A stretch of DNA of 64,000 nucleotides from Bacteroidota bacterium (GTDB lineage Bacteria > Bacteroidota > Bacteroidia > Flavobacteriales > Flavobacteriaceae). Under the pieces are notes generated by a model. The model was not told the origin of the DNA, made no database searches, and worked only from the letters and a program-made list of their open reading frames with translations. Shown one piece after another: positions 1 through 8,253 of this stretch (positions are counted from its first letter, which is position 1; the number at the start of each line of letters is the position of its first letter). Made by a program: the position numbers and the translations under genes. The DNA lies in assembly GCA_027621505.1 (NCBI GenBank), contig JAQCBK010000002.1, forward strand, positions 25,632 through 89,631, in the 5' to 3' direction.

Positions 1-338
1 TCCACTTTGAAAGTACCGATCATATTTTGCTCTGTTCCAAAAGTAAGCTCTGCAAACTCTCCAGGATTCCCTCCAAAAAACTCGGCAGGAACCAAAGAAA
101 CGGGCATTTCCAGAAAATTTTGATAATTGACTTCGGAGCTGATTTGTGGCAGCCCAGAGGCGATGGTCATCCATCGCTCTTTTTTGGATTTTTGAATCTC
201 CCGATCTGCATTGATGATCGAACGGTTGTGCGTCAAACCATATGCAACCGCCTCCTCCAAACTGAGTGATTCGGGCAGTTCTTGAGCTCGAGTCAAACCA
301 GAGAGGAGGGCTAAAAACAAAATTAAATGAATCTTCAT
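1..338 (-). CDS. TolC-family outer membrane efflux protein (partial, N-terminus only)
   Basis: The reverse strand from an ATG at 336-338 reads open to the window edge, so the C-terminal part lies outside. The translation begins with a signal peptide (MKIHLILFLALLSGLTRAQ) followed by SLSLEEAVAYGLTHNRSI, the usual opening of outer-membrane efflux proteins of the TolC/OEP family, in which the first helix carries the 'L..ai..al..N' pattern. These proteins form the outer-membrane channel of tripartite pumps. The gene starts 4 bases after the stop of a TetR-type regulator, so the two form one transcript. In Bacteroidota this order usually continues with a membrane-fusion protein and an RND or ABC pump. 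The family call is firm for the visible 112 residues; the pump type cannot be told. Confidence 0.85.
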   Translation of the reverse strand, partial: MKIHLILFLALLSGLTRAQELPESLSLEEAVAYGLTHNRSIINADREIQKSKKERWMTIASGLPQISSEVNYQNFLEMPVSLVPAEFFGGNPGEFAELTFGTEQNMIGTFKV

Positions 339-342
339 GGGG

Positions 343-942
343 TTAAACCTTTTTGTTGTATTCTTCTAAAAAATTCAAACCTTTGGGAGTCACAATGGCC
401 CTAAGGTGATAGTCTATGTATCTTCCGATGATGAGATCGATATCATAATCTTCAGGGGGAAACAATTCTATATCTCTCAATCCCCTGAAACCGTTGAAAT
501 AGATTCTTGTGATGAATTCAATGTCTATATCTGTCCGGAAGAGCCCAGAATCCATCCCTTTTTGGAGGTTCATTTTAAAAGTATCCCCAAGGGCTGAGAG
601 CTCTTTTTTTCTGACTTCTGCATAAATGGATGGATAATATTTTTGCAATTGATATTGTGGAGATTTGTCTTTGTTGCCCAACACCTGAACTGCAATTTGT
701 TTGATTTCATAAAGTGCCTCAATGGGATTGTCCATACATGACTGAACGGCTATGATTTTGTTTTTTATTTCTTCAAAAACATGCATTACCGCTGATCGAA
801 CTAAGGAAGTTTTATCGTTGAAATAGGTATAAATCGTCTTTTTGGAGATACGCATGTGTTCTGCAATATCGTCCATGGTAACCGCTTTATAGCCGTATTG
901 TAGGAACAGTAAAGAAGCCGATTGTACGATTTCCTTTTCCAT
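343..942 (-). CDS. TetR/AcrR-family transcriptional regulator
   Basis: A protein of about 199 residues with a TetR N-terminal helix-turn-helix: EKEIVQSASLLFLQYG, then TMDDIAEHMRISKKTIYTYF, where the second and third helices and the 'K.tiY.yF' end are diagnostic. The C-terminal ligand-binding half (about residues 60-199) is not assignable to an inducer. I place the start at the ATG ending at 942 because the upstream in-frame ATG at 984 would add a hydrophobic tail not seen in the family. It sits directly upstream of the TolC-type gene and probably represses that efflux operon. The stretch between it and the divergent polyprenyl synthase has repeated TGTAAA-like blocks (about 1000-1016) that could be an operator, but this is only a guess. 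Confidence 0.9.
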   Translation of the reverse strand: MEKEIVQSASLLFLQYGYKAVTMDDIAEHMRISKKTIYTYFNDKTSLVRSAVMHVFEEIKNKIIAVQSCMDNPIEALYEIKQIAVQVLGNKDKSPQYQLQKYYPSIYAEVRKKELSALGDTFKMNLQKGMDSGLFRTDIDIEFITRIYFNGFRGLRDIELFPPEDYDIDLIIGRYIDYHLRAIVTPKGLNFLEEYNKKV

Positions 943-1060
943 AGCAATTTTTTGCAAACTTATAACAGAAAACTTTATAAACAAAAAAAGTTTCCAAAGT
1001 TTACATCTTTTTTACATTAGTTTAACTTAGGCGCTGTATTTTTAACAAAATTCAATCGCT

Positions 1061-2038
1061 ATGAATCTTTTCAAGGCCTATCAAACAGCATTTGAGTCTG
1101 CACTTGAAGATTTCAATCAAGTCCAAACACCGGAAAACCTTTACCTTCCTATGAAGTATCTTTTGGACTTGGGAGGAAAAAGAATCCGGCCTTTTTTGAC
1201 CTTAATGGCAGCTGAAGCCTATGGTATTGGTGTAAAAGAGGCCATGGGCGCCGCAATGGCTGTGGAGGTGTTTCACAATTTTACCCTCATGCATGATGAC
1301 ATTATGGACAAGGCTTTTTTGCGTAGAGGGGAGACCACAGTACATGAAAAATGGGATGTGAATACCGCCATATTGTCTGGTGATGCCATGCTTATTAGAG
1401 CTTATCAATCACTGGAGGATTATCCTCAGCCTATTTTTAAATCATTGACCCGTTTGTTGAGCAAAACCGCCATTGAGGTATGTGAGGGGCAGCAATACGA
1501 CATGGATTTTGAGACCAGTCTGGGCGGTTCCCAAGAAGAATACTTAGAAATGATCCGACTGAAAACGGCGGTTTTGGTGGGCTGTGCACTGCAAATGGGC
1601 GCCATCTTGGGAAATGCCAGTAAGGAAGATCAGCAGTCCATTTATGATTTTGGCATACAGTTGGGGCTGGCTTTTCAGCTACAGGACGATTACCTCGATA
1701 CTTTCGGAGATCAAAAAACTTTTGGAAAAAAAATTGGGGGAGATATTATCGAGAATAAAAAAACCATTTTGTACCATTTGGCCATAAAACACGGAAATGA
1801 AATTCAAAGCCAAACGTTGCAAACCTTATTATCCTTCAAAAACAGGAGCAGTGAAGAGGAAAAAATAAAAAAAGTAACGGATTTATTTGAAGTTACTATG
1901 GCCAAAGATACCACCAGAGATTTGATTCAACACCATTCAGATTTGGCCGCCACTGAATTGGAAAAACTGACCATTACAGCCGAACAAAAAAAGCGCTTAC
2001 TATCCCTTAAAGACTGGTTGATGCAAAGGGCCTCTTAA
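1061..2038 (+). CDS. Polyprenyl (geranylgeranyl-type) diphosphate synthase
   Basis: A 325-residue all-helical prenyl transferase. It shows the substrate motif GGKRIRPFL near residue 38, the first aspartate-rich motif LMHDDIMD near residue 77, and the second FQLQDDYLD near residue 206, followed by the KKIGGDI loop. The enzyme condenses isopentenyl diphosphate with an allylic diphosphate. Homologues in flavobacteria feed carotenoid and quinone synthesis. Product chain length cannot be fixed from the sequence, but the residues before the first DDxxD lack bulky aromatic blocks and the neighbour is lycopene cyclase, so a C20 or longer product is likely. It converges with crtY and their ends overlap by 4 bases (2035-2038). 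Confidence 0.9.
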   Translation: MNLFKAYQTAFESALEDFNQVQTPENLYLPMKYLLDLGGKRIRPFLTLMAAEAYGIGVKEAMGAAMAVEVFHNFTLMHDDIMDKAFLRRGETTVHEKWDVNTAILSGDAMLIRAYQSLEDYPQPIFKSLTRLLSKTAIEVCEGQQYDMDFETSLGGSQEEYLEMIRLKTAVLVGCALQMGAILGNASKEDQQSIYDFGIQLGLAFQLQDDYLDTFGDQKTFGKKIGGDIIENKKTILYHLAIKHGNEIQSQTLQTLLSFKNRSSEEEKIKKVTDLFEVTMAKDTTRDLIQHHSDLAATELEKLTITAEQKKRLLSLKDWLMQRAS

Positions 2039-3168
2039 AAAAGTCTTTTCCAAAGTGCTCCTACAAATTGCAGTACATTAAAGGATCGCATGATCAGGAT
2101 TTCTTGACCAATAGCGCTTTTTTCATTCAAGAATTTAAAGATGTTTTCGGGCTTGTTTTTTTGGAACATTCTTCTAAACAGATCAGCGCCATTGGCATTG
2201 TATTTACTCAGAACATCAATAAAAAGTAAATCATAAAACCAAAACCGATCTCTTTTACTGAATTGGTTCAAAGGTTGCCCCTTTTTGAGAAATTCAACCA
2301 AGGCTTTGGTTTTTTCATTGATGCGCTGAAAGGTATATCCTGTACTGGCCTTGGTCCATCCTCCTGCCGTCCCGATGTGTAATAACTTGGGACTGTTTTT
2401 TAGATCAAATCGATAGCAGGTCATGGGGATTTTACCTTCCTCTTCCTCCAATATTTCATATCCTCCGGTTGGGAGTTGTTTGAGAAATGCAGCGATGGCA
2501 CTTACATATTCTTTATGGTCCAATGGATTTTCAGAAAAAAGAGTGTATTCCAATAAAGCCTTCTTGGGGGTCAAAGGCAATAAATACATAAACCGTGTAT
2601 TCCCTTTTTGAGGCACTTTAAAATTCATGAATTCGATTTTGTCAGGATCAAAACAAGCTTTTTGGGTTTGAACGATTTGCCCCACAAAGTGTTGTAACAA
2701 GACCGGATATTTTTGTTGTTGGTATAGGCTTTTGGGATCGAAAATACTGGAAAATATCTTATCCCCATGATAGGATTGCACATCAGTGGTAACTTCATTT
2801 TCAGAGATTTCACAAACCTTTTCTCTGATTTGCGTCAGTGGTTTGAATGAAGCCAGCTGATTTTTCATGTATTGATAAAAATCAATACTTCGGATCATTT
2901 TGTATTGAAAGGGATCCATCTCAAAATCCATTTCAAAATCATTTGCGCCAAAATAGGCTTTACTCCATTTTTTGTAAACGATTGGTTCCAAATCACTTTC
3001 CCCAGATTCCCAAAAGCACCAAGTTTTATCATTGGTATTTTTGCTTTCTTTTTCAATCAGCAGTATCCTTTGATTTTTAAAAAAGGGATCATTGCACATC
3101 CTGAATGTCAGGAGTAATCCCGATGCACCTCCGCCACAAATAATATAGTCGTAATGATTTTTATTCAT
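2035..3168 (-). CDS. crtY: Lycopene beta-cyclase CrtY
   Basis: A 377-residue flavoprotein starting with a Rossmann motif, DYIICGGGASGLLL (residues 7-20), followed by an acidic strand end (LLIEKE). The KTWCFWE motif near residue 48 is typical of bacterial and plant lycopene cyclases. Further on are the YTFQRINE and LFRRMFQKN segments seen in CrtY proteins. It converts the ends of lycopene to beta-ionone rings, giving beta-carotene, probably at the inner membrane. It stands alone, divergent from the ZIP transporter and convergent with the polyprenyl synthase, which probably supplies the precursor. A near-perfect Bacteroidota promoter lies 7 bases upstream of the ATG. The phytoene desaturase that should supply lycopene is about 60 kb away at the right edge. 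Confidence 0.9.
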   Translation of the reverse strand: MNKNHYDYIICGGGASGLLLTFRMCNDPFFKNQRILLIEKESKNTNDKTWCFWESGESDLEPIVYKKWSKAYFGANDFEMDFEMDPFQYKMIRSIDFYQYMKNQLASFKPLTQIREKVCEISENEVTTDVQSYHGDKIFSSIFDPKSLYQQQKYPVLLQHFVGQIVQTQKACFDPDKIEFMNFKVPQKGNTRFMYLLPLTPKKALLEYTLFSENPLDHKEYVSAIAAFLKQLPTGGYEILEEEEGKIPMTCYRFDLKNSPKLLHIGTAGGWTKASTGYTFQRINEKTKALVEFLKKGQPLNQFSKRDRFWFYDLLFIDVLSKYNANGADLFRRMFQKNKPENIFKFLNEKSAIGQEILIMRSFNVLQFVGALWKRLF

Positions 3169-3175
3169 TGCCCAC

Positions 3176-3204
3176 CAAAATTAGTCAATCCCTTTAACTG
3201 TCAA
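3176..3204 (-). promoter_or_regulatory. Promoter of crtY (-33 TTG, -7 TAATTTTG)
   Basis: On the minus strand TTG (3204-3202), an 18-base spacer and TAATTTTG (3183-3176) match the Bacteroidota primary sigma factor consensus of TTG and TAnnTTTG. Only 7 bases separate the box from the crtY ATG (3168-3166), so the transcript would have almost no leader. Confidence 0.6.
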
Positions 3205-3224
3205 TGAATTTAATCGATTTTATC

Positions 3225-3232
3225 TATATTTG
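3225..3232 (+). promoter_or_regulatory. -7 promoter box (TATATTTG) of the ZIP transporter gene
   Basis: TATATTTG is an exact match to TAnnTTTG, 21 bases before the ATG at 3254. A clear -33 TTG at the expected distance is not visible. It is back to back with the crtY promoter in the same 85-base gap. Confidence 0.5.
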
Positions 3233-3253
3233 TGGGCGATTTAGCCCATCAAA

Positions 3254-4069
3254 ATGGATGCAATTATTGCTTTTTTTTCCAATATCAGTCCAGTAAAAGG
3301 AGCATTTTACGCTACGGTTTTCACTTGGTTGTTGACTGCAATGGGAGCCGCCTTTGTTTTTTTATTTAAAACCATGCATCGTGGATTTTTGGACGGTATG
3401 TTGGGATTTACCGGGGGCGTTATGGTTGCTGCCAGTTTTTGGAGTCTTTTGGCTCCTGGGATTGAAATGTCTCCCGGCGAGGGTTTTGTAAAAGTCATTC
3501 CCGCTGCGGTAGGTTTTGGATTGGGAGCTCTTTTTATTTTTGCATTAGATAAAATCTTACCCCATATTCATATCAATTTTAAGGATTCCGAAGGGATCAA
3601 AACCCCTTGGCACAAAACTACTTTATTGGTATTGGCCATCACCCTGCACAATATACCAGAGGGTCTTGCTGTAGGAGTTCTTTTTGGAGGTGTTGCCGCT
3701 GGAATACCCGAAGCTTCCATCGGAGGAGCTGTTGCTTTGGCCATTGGAATCGGTATTCAAAACTTTCCTGAGGGAATTGCTGTTTCCATGCCACTCAGAA
3801 GGCAGGGAGCAAGTAAATTCAAGAGTTTTTGGTACGGTCAGTTATCCGCCATTGTCGAGCCATTAGCTGCAGTTTTGGGCGCTATAGCGGTAACTTTTTT
3901 CACCCCGCTTTTGCCTTACGCTTTGGCCTTTGCTGCAGGGGCCATGATTTTTGTCGTCGTGGAAGAGGTCATCCCCGAAACCCAACAAGACCGATACACA
4001 GACATTGCCACCCTTGGTTTTATCGGAGGATTTATTGTGATGATGACCTTGGATGTGGCCTTAGGCTGA
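3254..4069 (+). CDS. ZIP-family divalent metal transporter
   Basis: A 271-residue membrane protein with about eight hydrophobic segments. The two signature helices are clear: HNIPEGLAVGVLFG near residue 137 and QNFPEGIAVSMPLRRQG near residue 175, carrying the metal-binding H/N-x-P-E-G motifs. A short histidine-containing loop (LPHIHINF) precedes the first, as in many ZIPs. The family imports zinc, iron or manganese into the cytoplasm; the substrate cannot be settled here. Its C-terminal end overlaps the convergent thiL gene by 9 bases (4061-4069). Confidence 0.92.
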   Translation: MDAIIAFFSNISPVKGAFYATVFTWLLTAMGAAFVFLFKTMHRGFLDGMLGFTGGVMVAASFWSLLAPGIEMSPGEGFVKVIPAAVGFGLGALFIFALDKILPHIHINFKDSEGIKTPWHKTTLLVLAITLHNIPEGLAVGVLFGGVAAGIPEASIGGAVALAIGIGIQNFPEGIAVSMPLRRQGASKFKSFWYGQLSAIVEPLAAVLGAIAVTFFTPLLPYALAFAAGAMIFVVVEEVIPETQQDRYTDIATLGFIGGFIVMMTLDVALG

Positions 4070-5113
4070 TTCGTCTTTATTGAAATTTTTCCAGCCTTGT
4101 GCTTCTATTGGAATCGATTGACCCAGTCCTGTAATCATATTACAGGCTTCTTTTTGATCTGTAAAATGGCCAATGGTGGTCAGCAATGGATGCCCTTTGA
4201 TTTTGTCGTAATCCTCAGTTTTGATGGCCATCAGTAATTCGTAGTCTTCCCCCCCATTGAGCAGGGCTGTGATGCTGTTCATTTTAAATTCCTCTGCTGT
4301 ACTGGAAGTGGATGGATCACAAGGAAGCTTTTCTTCATACAAGTCGCAGCCTACTTCAGAAGCTTTACACAAATGAAGGATTTCAGAGGATAGCCCATCA
4401 CTGATGTCGATCATGGCGTTGGGTACAATCGCTAATTCTTCTAGTAGTTCAACAATATCCTTTCTCGCCTCTGGTTTTAATTGTCTTTCAATACAGTAAG
4501 AGTAGAGGGCCAAATCAGGTTGATTGTTAGGGTTGACTTTAAATACTTCCTTCTCCCGTTCCAGCACTTGCAAGCCCATATAGGCACCTCCCAAATCTCC
4601 ACTCACAACCAATAGGTCGTTCGGTTGGGCTCCAGACCGATAGGTAATTTTTTCATTTTCGACTTGCCCCATTGCCGTAACTGAAATGATAAGACCCGAT
4701 GAACTGCTGGAAGTATCCCCTCCTACCAAATCGACCTTGTAGTTTTTACAAGCCAATTTGATTCCAGCATACAATTCCTCCAAAGCCTCCAAGGGAAAAC
4801 GATTGGATACCGCAATAGACACCGTTATCTGGGTGGGGTAAGCATTCATCGCATAGACATCAGAAAGGTTGACCATTACAGACTTATAACCCAAATGCTT
4901 CAATGGGACATAAGACAAATTAAAGTGAATGCCTTCGATCATCAGATCGGTTGTCACCACCGTATGCCCCTCTGTAAAATTCATTACCGCAGCATCGTCT
5001 CCCACCCCCTGAAGGGTAGAAGGTTGAACCAATGGGAAAGATTTTGTCAAATGATCGATCAGACCAAACTCTCCCAATTGGGAAAGGGGGGTGGTGTTTT
5101 TATTTTCAAACAT
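4061..5113 (-). CDS. thiL: Thiamine-monophosphate kinase ThiL
   Basis: A 350-residue protein of the PurM/ThiL ATP-grasp-like fold. N-terminal GEFGLIDHL is followed by GVGDDAAV near residue 37 (metal and ATP site), TTDLMIEGIHF near residue 55, and VGGDTSSSSSG near residue 124, all characteristic of ThiL. It phosphorylates thiamine monophosphate to thiamine diphosphate, the last step of vitamin B1 synthesis, in the cytoplasm. No other thi genes are nearby, as is common for thiL in this group. The ATG at 5113 is preceded by a near-consensus TAATTTTA box 4 bases upstream. Confidence 0.92.
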   Translation of the reverse strand: MFENKNTTPLSQLGEFGLIDHLTKSFPLVQPSTLQGVGDDAAVMNFTEGHTVVTTDLMIEGIHFNLSYVPLKHLGYKSVMVNLSDVYAMNAYPTQITVSIAVSNRFPLEALEELYAGIKLACKNYKVDLVGGDTSSSSSGLIISVTAMGQVENEKITYRSGAQPNDLLVVSGDLGGAYMGLQVLEREKEVFKVNPNNQPDLALYSYCIERQLKPEARKDIVELLEELAIVPNAMIDISDGLSSEILHLCKASEVGCDLYEEKLPCDPSTSSTAEEFKMNSITALLNGGEDYELLMAIKTEDYDKIKGHPLLTTIGHFTDQKEACNMITGLGQSIPIEAQGWKNFNKDESA

Positions 5114-5188
5114 TGGTTAAAATTACTAAGATTTCAATCAATCTCCTTTAACTTGAATAATTTAGTTTATATTGTATTTCTTATGTCC

Positions 5189-5196
5189 TAAATTTG
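5189..5196 (+). promoter_or_regulatory. -7 promoter box (TAAATTTG) 5 bases before a start codon
   Basis: TAAATTTG matches TAnnTTTG exactly and ends 5 bases before the ATG at 5202. If used, transcription would begin at or within a base or two of the start codon. A weak TTTA at 5166-5169 could be the -33 element. Confidence 0.4.
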
Positions 5197-5201
5197 ATAC
5201 C

Positions 5202-6473
5202 ATGAACTCTAAAATCCTAAATTCAATTCTGATTTTAATTTTGCTGTTCCTCTCTTGTCAAAAAGAGTCAATTTCTCAGAATGATGATGCCCCTTCTGAT
5301 ACTTCAACAGAACAAAATCCATCGGGAAACAACACAAGCGTTTTAAGTAGCGTGTTTGACTTACCATGTGTAAATGGTTTTGCGGGGACATTTCCTTGCA
5401 AGGGTTATGATCTGTTAGCGCACATCAACCTCCCCTCTTTCGAAGGAAATGAGGGAAGCGACTCATGGGGCTGGACGGATCCAAAGACTCAAAAAGAGTA
5501 TGTGTTGATGGGATTGGACAACGGAACGGCTTTTGTTGACATCAGCGAACCCACAAAACCCATTTTCATAGGGAAATTGCCTACTGCATCAGTGGAAAGC
5601 TCTTGGAGAGACATCAAAGTATATAACAATCACGCCTTTATCGTCAGTGAAGCTTTGGATCATGGCATTCAAGTTTTTGACCTTACCCGTTTAAGGGAGG
5701 CTCAACCCAAACAAAATTTTACCGCAGACAGGGTCCTTAAAACCATACCTACCGCCCACAATATGGTCATCAACCCAGACAGTGGCTATGGATATGTGGT
5801 GGGAACCGATAGAGGAAACAAATATATGGGAGGTACACATTTCCTCGACCTTAATGATCTACAAAACATCAGATTTGTGGGGGGGTATGCTGAAGGAGGA
5901 TACAGCCACGACGCTCAAGTGGTCAATTACAAAGGGCCAGATCAGGACCATACGGGTAAAGAAATTTTCTTGGGAGCCAACGAAAGCCGACTGGTCATTG
6001 TAGATGTCACCGATAAAGAAAATCCAAAAGCCATTTCTGAAATAAATTATCAAAATAGCCATTACACCCATCAGGGCTGGTTCGATAAAAATCAAAGATT
6101 TTTTTTCCTAGGGGACGAACTGGATGAATCAAAAATAGGGGGTAAGACGAGAACATTGGTTATTGACCTCAGAGATCTGGATCAACCCATACTTCATCAT
6201 GCCTATTATGGCCCAACCAATGCCATTGATCACAATGGTTATATCAAAGACGATTTGTTTTATTTGGCCAATTATTCAGCCGGTGTAAGGATCATATCCA
6301 TTGCAGATTTGGAAAACAAAAACATGACAGAAATTGGTTTTTTCGACACCTTTCCTGAAAATAATTCCACAATTTTCAATGGTGCTTGGAACGTTTATCC
6401 TTTTTTCGAAAGTGGAGTGATTGCGATTAGCGACATTAACAGGGGGTTGTTCCTCATCAAAAAATCAGAATAA
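5202..6473 (+). CDS. Choice-of-anchor B family lipoprotein with LVIVD-type repeats
   Basis: A 423-residue secreted lipoprotein. The N-terminus MNSKILNSILILILLFLSC is a lipoprotein signal with the lipid-accepting Cys at residue 19, followed by a Ser/Asp/Thr-rich linker. From about residue 60 it has repeated strands of the 'V.N..AFIVS', 'LVIVDVTDKENP' and 'GVRIISIADL' kind, the LVIVD beta-propeller repeat. Proteins of this architecture are annotated as choice-of-anchor B; their function is unknown. I choose the ATG at 5202 over an upstream in-frame start because it directly precedes the signal peptide. The next gene starts 3 bases after the stop, so both are probably exported together. Confidence 0.8.
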   Translation: MNSKILNSILILILLFLSCQKESISQNDDAPSDTSTEQNPSGNNTSVLSSVFDLPCVNGFAGTFPCKGYDLLAHINLPSFEGNEGSDSWGWTDPKTQKEYVLMGLDNGTAFVDISEPTKPIFIGKLPTASVESSWRDIKVYNNHAFIVSEALDHGIQVFDLTRLREAQPKQNFTADRVLKTIPTAHNMVINPDSGYGYVVGTDRGNKYMGGTHFLDLNDLQNIRFVGGYAEGGYSHDAQVVNYKGPDQDHTGKEIFLGANESRLVIVDVTDKENPKAISEINYQNSHYTHQGWFDKNQRFFFLGDELDESKIGGKTRTLVIDLRDLDQPILHHAYYGPTNAIDHNGYIKDDLFYLANYSAGVRIISIADLENKNMTEIGFFDTFPENNSTIFNGAWNVYPFFESGVIAISDINRGLFLIKKSE

Positions 6474-6475
6474 AA

Positions 6476-7816
6476 TTGTCGAAAAAAAGTCTTCTTCTAT
6501 TTTTAGCATTACTCTTCTGGGCATGTTTACCTGATTCCATCAACAACACAACTCAGCGACCTTATTTTTCAGGGATATTGACCGATGTTTATCTATTCGG
6601 GGGAAGCAAGGAAGACGTAGGAAGAGAGATGATCGAACTTCGATCAGGGGGCTTTGCGATGGTGGGCAGTACCCAAAGCACCGATGGAGATTTTAGTGAT
6701 CGAAGTACGGAGGATTGGGATTTGTTTCTAATGAAATTCAATGAGGAAGGGGAAATCCTTTGGAGCAAAACTTACGGAGGAAGTGCAGAAGATTTTGGTT
6801 TTTCTTTGGTTGAAACACCTGAGGGAGGCTTTGTTATGGTGGGCTACAGTAACAGCATGGACGGGGATGTTCCCCCAACCAAAGGCTATCATGACCATTG
6901 GATCATTAAGGTAGATGCTACGGGCAAGCTACTTTGGAAGAAATCTTTTGGATATTCAGGACACGATCACGCCTACAATGTCATCGCCACCCAAGACGGA
7001 GGATATTTTTTCAATGGTTTTCTCGATGTAACAGCTTCCAGCGGACAGGGAAACACTGGTAAATCCGCCAAGGCTGCGCGCCATGGCGTAGGAGAATTTT
7101 GGTGTCACAAAATGGACAACAATGGCAACATCCAATGGCAAAGGTATTTTGGCGGTACCAACAACGACCGCTCCTATGATGCCATACAAACCACCGCTGG
7201 AAACTTTCTATTGGTTGGGACCTCAGAAAGCGACGACCTTGATGTGAGTAATCCCAAAGGCAATTATGATATATGGGTAGTCATGGTGTCTCCTTTCGGT
7301 GAATTGCTCTGGGAAAAATCCTTTGGTGGGAGCTTGGTGGATGAGGCCTCAAGGGTAATTGAGGATGCGTTTGGGAATTTCAGAATCATTGGCAATTCTC
7401 ACAGCACAGATGGAGATATTTCCAACCCCAAGGGTCAGTCAGACATATGGCAGATCACCCTCAACAAAAATGGCCAATTGATTGGGAGCTACAATTTTGG
7501 GGGGAGCGATTTTGACAAAGGTACCGACATTGGCGAATCGCGATGGGGTTCTATTTTTATCACAGGTCATTCCAGAAGCTTTGATGGAGACATGGAGGAT
7601 AACCAAGGAGAAAACGATCTGTTCTTAAAATATTTTCCAGCCAATGGAATGGAAAAATTTAATCTTACTTTGGGGGGAGAAGGGGAAGATTTTGCCTACG
7701 ATCTTTTGGTTCAAAATAAAGGCAGCGTATGGGTCACAGGTCAATCGTTCAGTAAAAACCCCCCTTTCGAAAAAAATAAAGGCAAGGGAGATATATTATT
7801 GGCCAAGTGGCAATGA
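6476..7816 (+). CDS. Repeat lipoprotein, probable seven-bladed beta-propeller
   Basis: A 446-residue protein read from a TTG start (6476-6478), giving a lipoprotein signal SKKSLLLFLALLFWAC with Cys near residue 17. No ATG is available before the signal. The mature part consists of seven imperfect repeats of 50-70 residues. Each begins with a variant of 'FGGS..D' (FGGSKEDVG, YGGSAEDFG, FGYSGHDHA, FGGTNNDRS, FGGSLVDEA, FGGSDFDKG, LGGEGEDFA) and runs through 'GGF.MVG.S.S.DGD' to 'D.W..K....G.L.W.K'. The final repeat lacks the last strand and the first gives an extra one, as in propellers closed by a shared blade. No type IX sorting domain is seen. Function unknown; coupled to the preceding lipoprotein gene. 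Confidence 0.8.
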   Translation: MSKKSLLLFLALLFWACLPDSINNTTQRPYFSGILTDVYLFGGSKEDVGREMIELRSGGFAMVGSTQSTDGDFSDRSTEDWDLFLMKFNEEGEILWSKTYGGSAEDFGFSLVETPEGGFVMVGYSNSMDGDVPPTKGYHDHWIIKVDATGKLLWKKSFGYSGHDHAYNVIATQDGGYFFNGFLDVTASSGQGNTGKSAKAARHGVGEFWCHKMDNNGNIQWQRYFGGTNNDRSYDAIQTTAGNFLLVGTSESDDLDVSNPKGNYDIWVVMVSPFGELLWEKSFGGSLVDEASRVIEDAFGNFRIIGNSHSTDGDISNPKGQSDIWQITLNKNGQLIGSYNFGGSDFDKGTDIGESRWGSIFITGHSRSFDGDMEDNQGENDLFLKYFPANGMEKFNLTLGGEGEDFAYDLLVQNKGSVWVTGQSFSKNPPFEKNKGKGDILLAKWQ

Positions 7817-7879
7817 TATAAGTCGATAGAGCCATAATCAGAATTGATAGTAAAACCACCCCTTTACAAGGAAATACGC

Positions 7880-7887
7880 TATATTTG
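7880..7887 (+). promoter_or_regulatory. -7 promoter box (TATATTTG) of the suf operon
   Basis: TATATTTG matches TAnnTTTG exactly and lies 28 bases before the sufA ATG. It is the only clear box between the upstream lipoprotein gene and the suf genes, so it probably drives the eight-gene operon. I see no IscR- or Fur-type palindrome that I would defend. Confidence 0.5.
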
Positions 7888-7915
7888 TGAATATTTTAAA
7901 CATTTGTTATTTCAA

Positions 7916-8245
7916 ATGATCAAAGTATCACCTAATGCTCAAGAAAAAGTAGCGCAATTGATGCGTGAGGAAGGTTACAATCCCGTCCAAGATTTCGTCC
8001 GTGTAGGGGTGAAAAGTGGAGGGTGCTCTGGACTTTCCTATGATTTGAGTTTTGATAACAATAAATCAGAACAAGACCGCTTGTTTGAAGACAATCAGGT
8101 GCGGATCTTGGTGGATAAAAAAAGCTTGCTTTATTTGATGGGAACTACCCTAGAATATTCAGGAGGGCTCAACGGCAAGGGATTTGTATTCAATAACCCC
8201 AATGCAGAGCGAACCTGTGGTTGTGGGGAAAGTTTTTCTCTCTAA
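7916..8245 (+). CDS. sufA: SufA/IscA-type (HesB family) iron-sulfur carrier
   Basis: A 109-residue A-type carrier. It has the three conserved cysteines of the family: [11 protein letters not shown] near residue 35 and TCGCGESF at the C-terminus. It accepts clusters from the SufBCD scaffold and passes them to apoproteins in the cytoplasm. The ATG at 7916 begins the conserved [12 protein letters not shown]; an upstream in-frame start at 7844 would cross the promoter box and add unrelated residues. First gene of the suf operon, 8 bases before sufB. Confidence 0.92.
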   Translation: MIKVSPNAQEKVAQLMREEGYNPVQDFVRVGVKSGGCSGLSYDLSFDNNKSEQDRLFEDNQVRILVDKKSLLYLMGTTLEYSGGLNGKGFVFNNPNAERTCGCGESFSL

Positions 8246-8253
8246 AAATTATT

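Noticed and set aside
406-597. Plus-strand ORF of 63 codons inside the tetR gene
   Set aside because: It is antisense to a clear TetR coding region and has no motif or start context.
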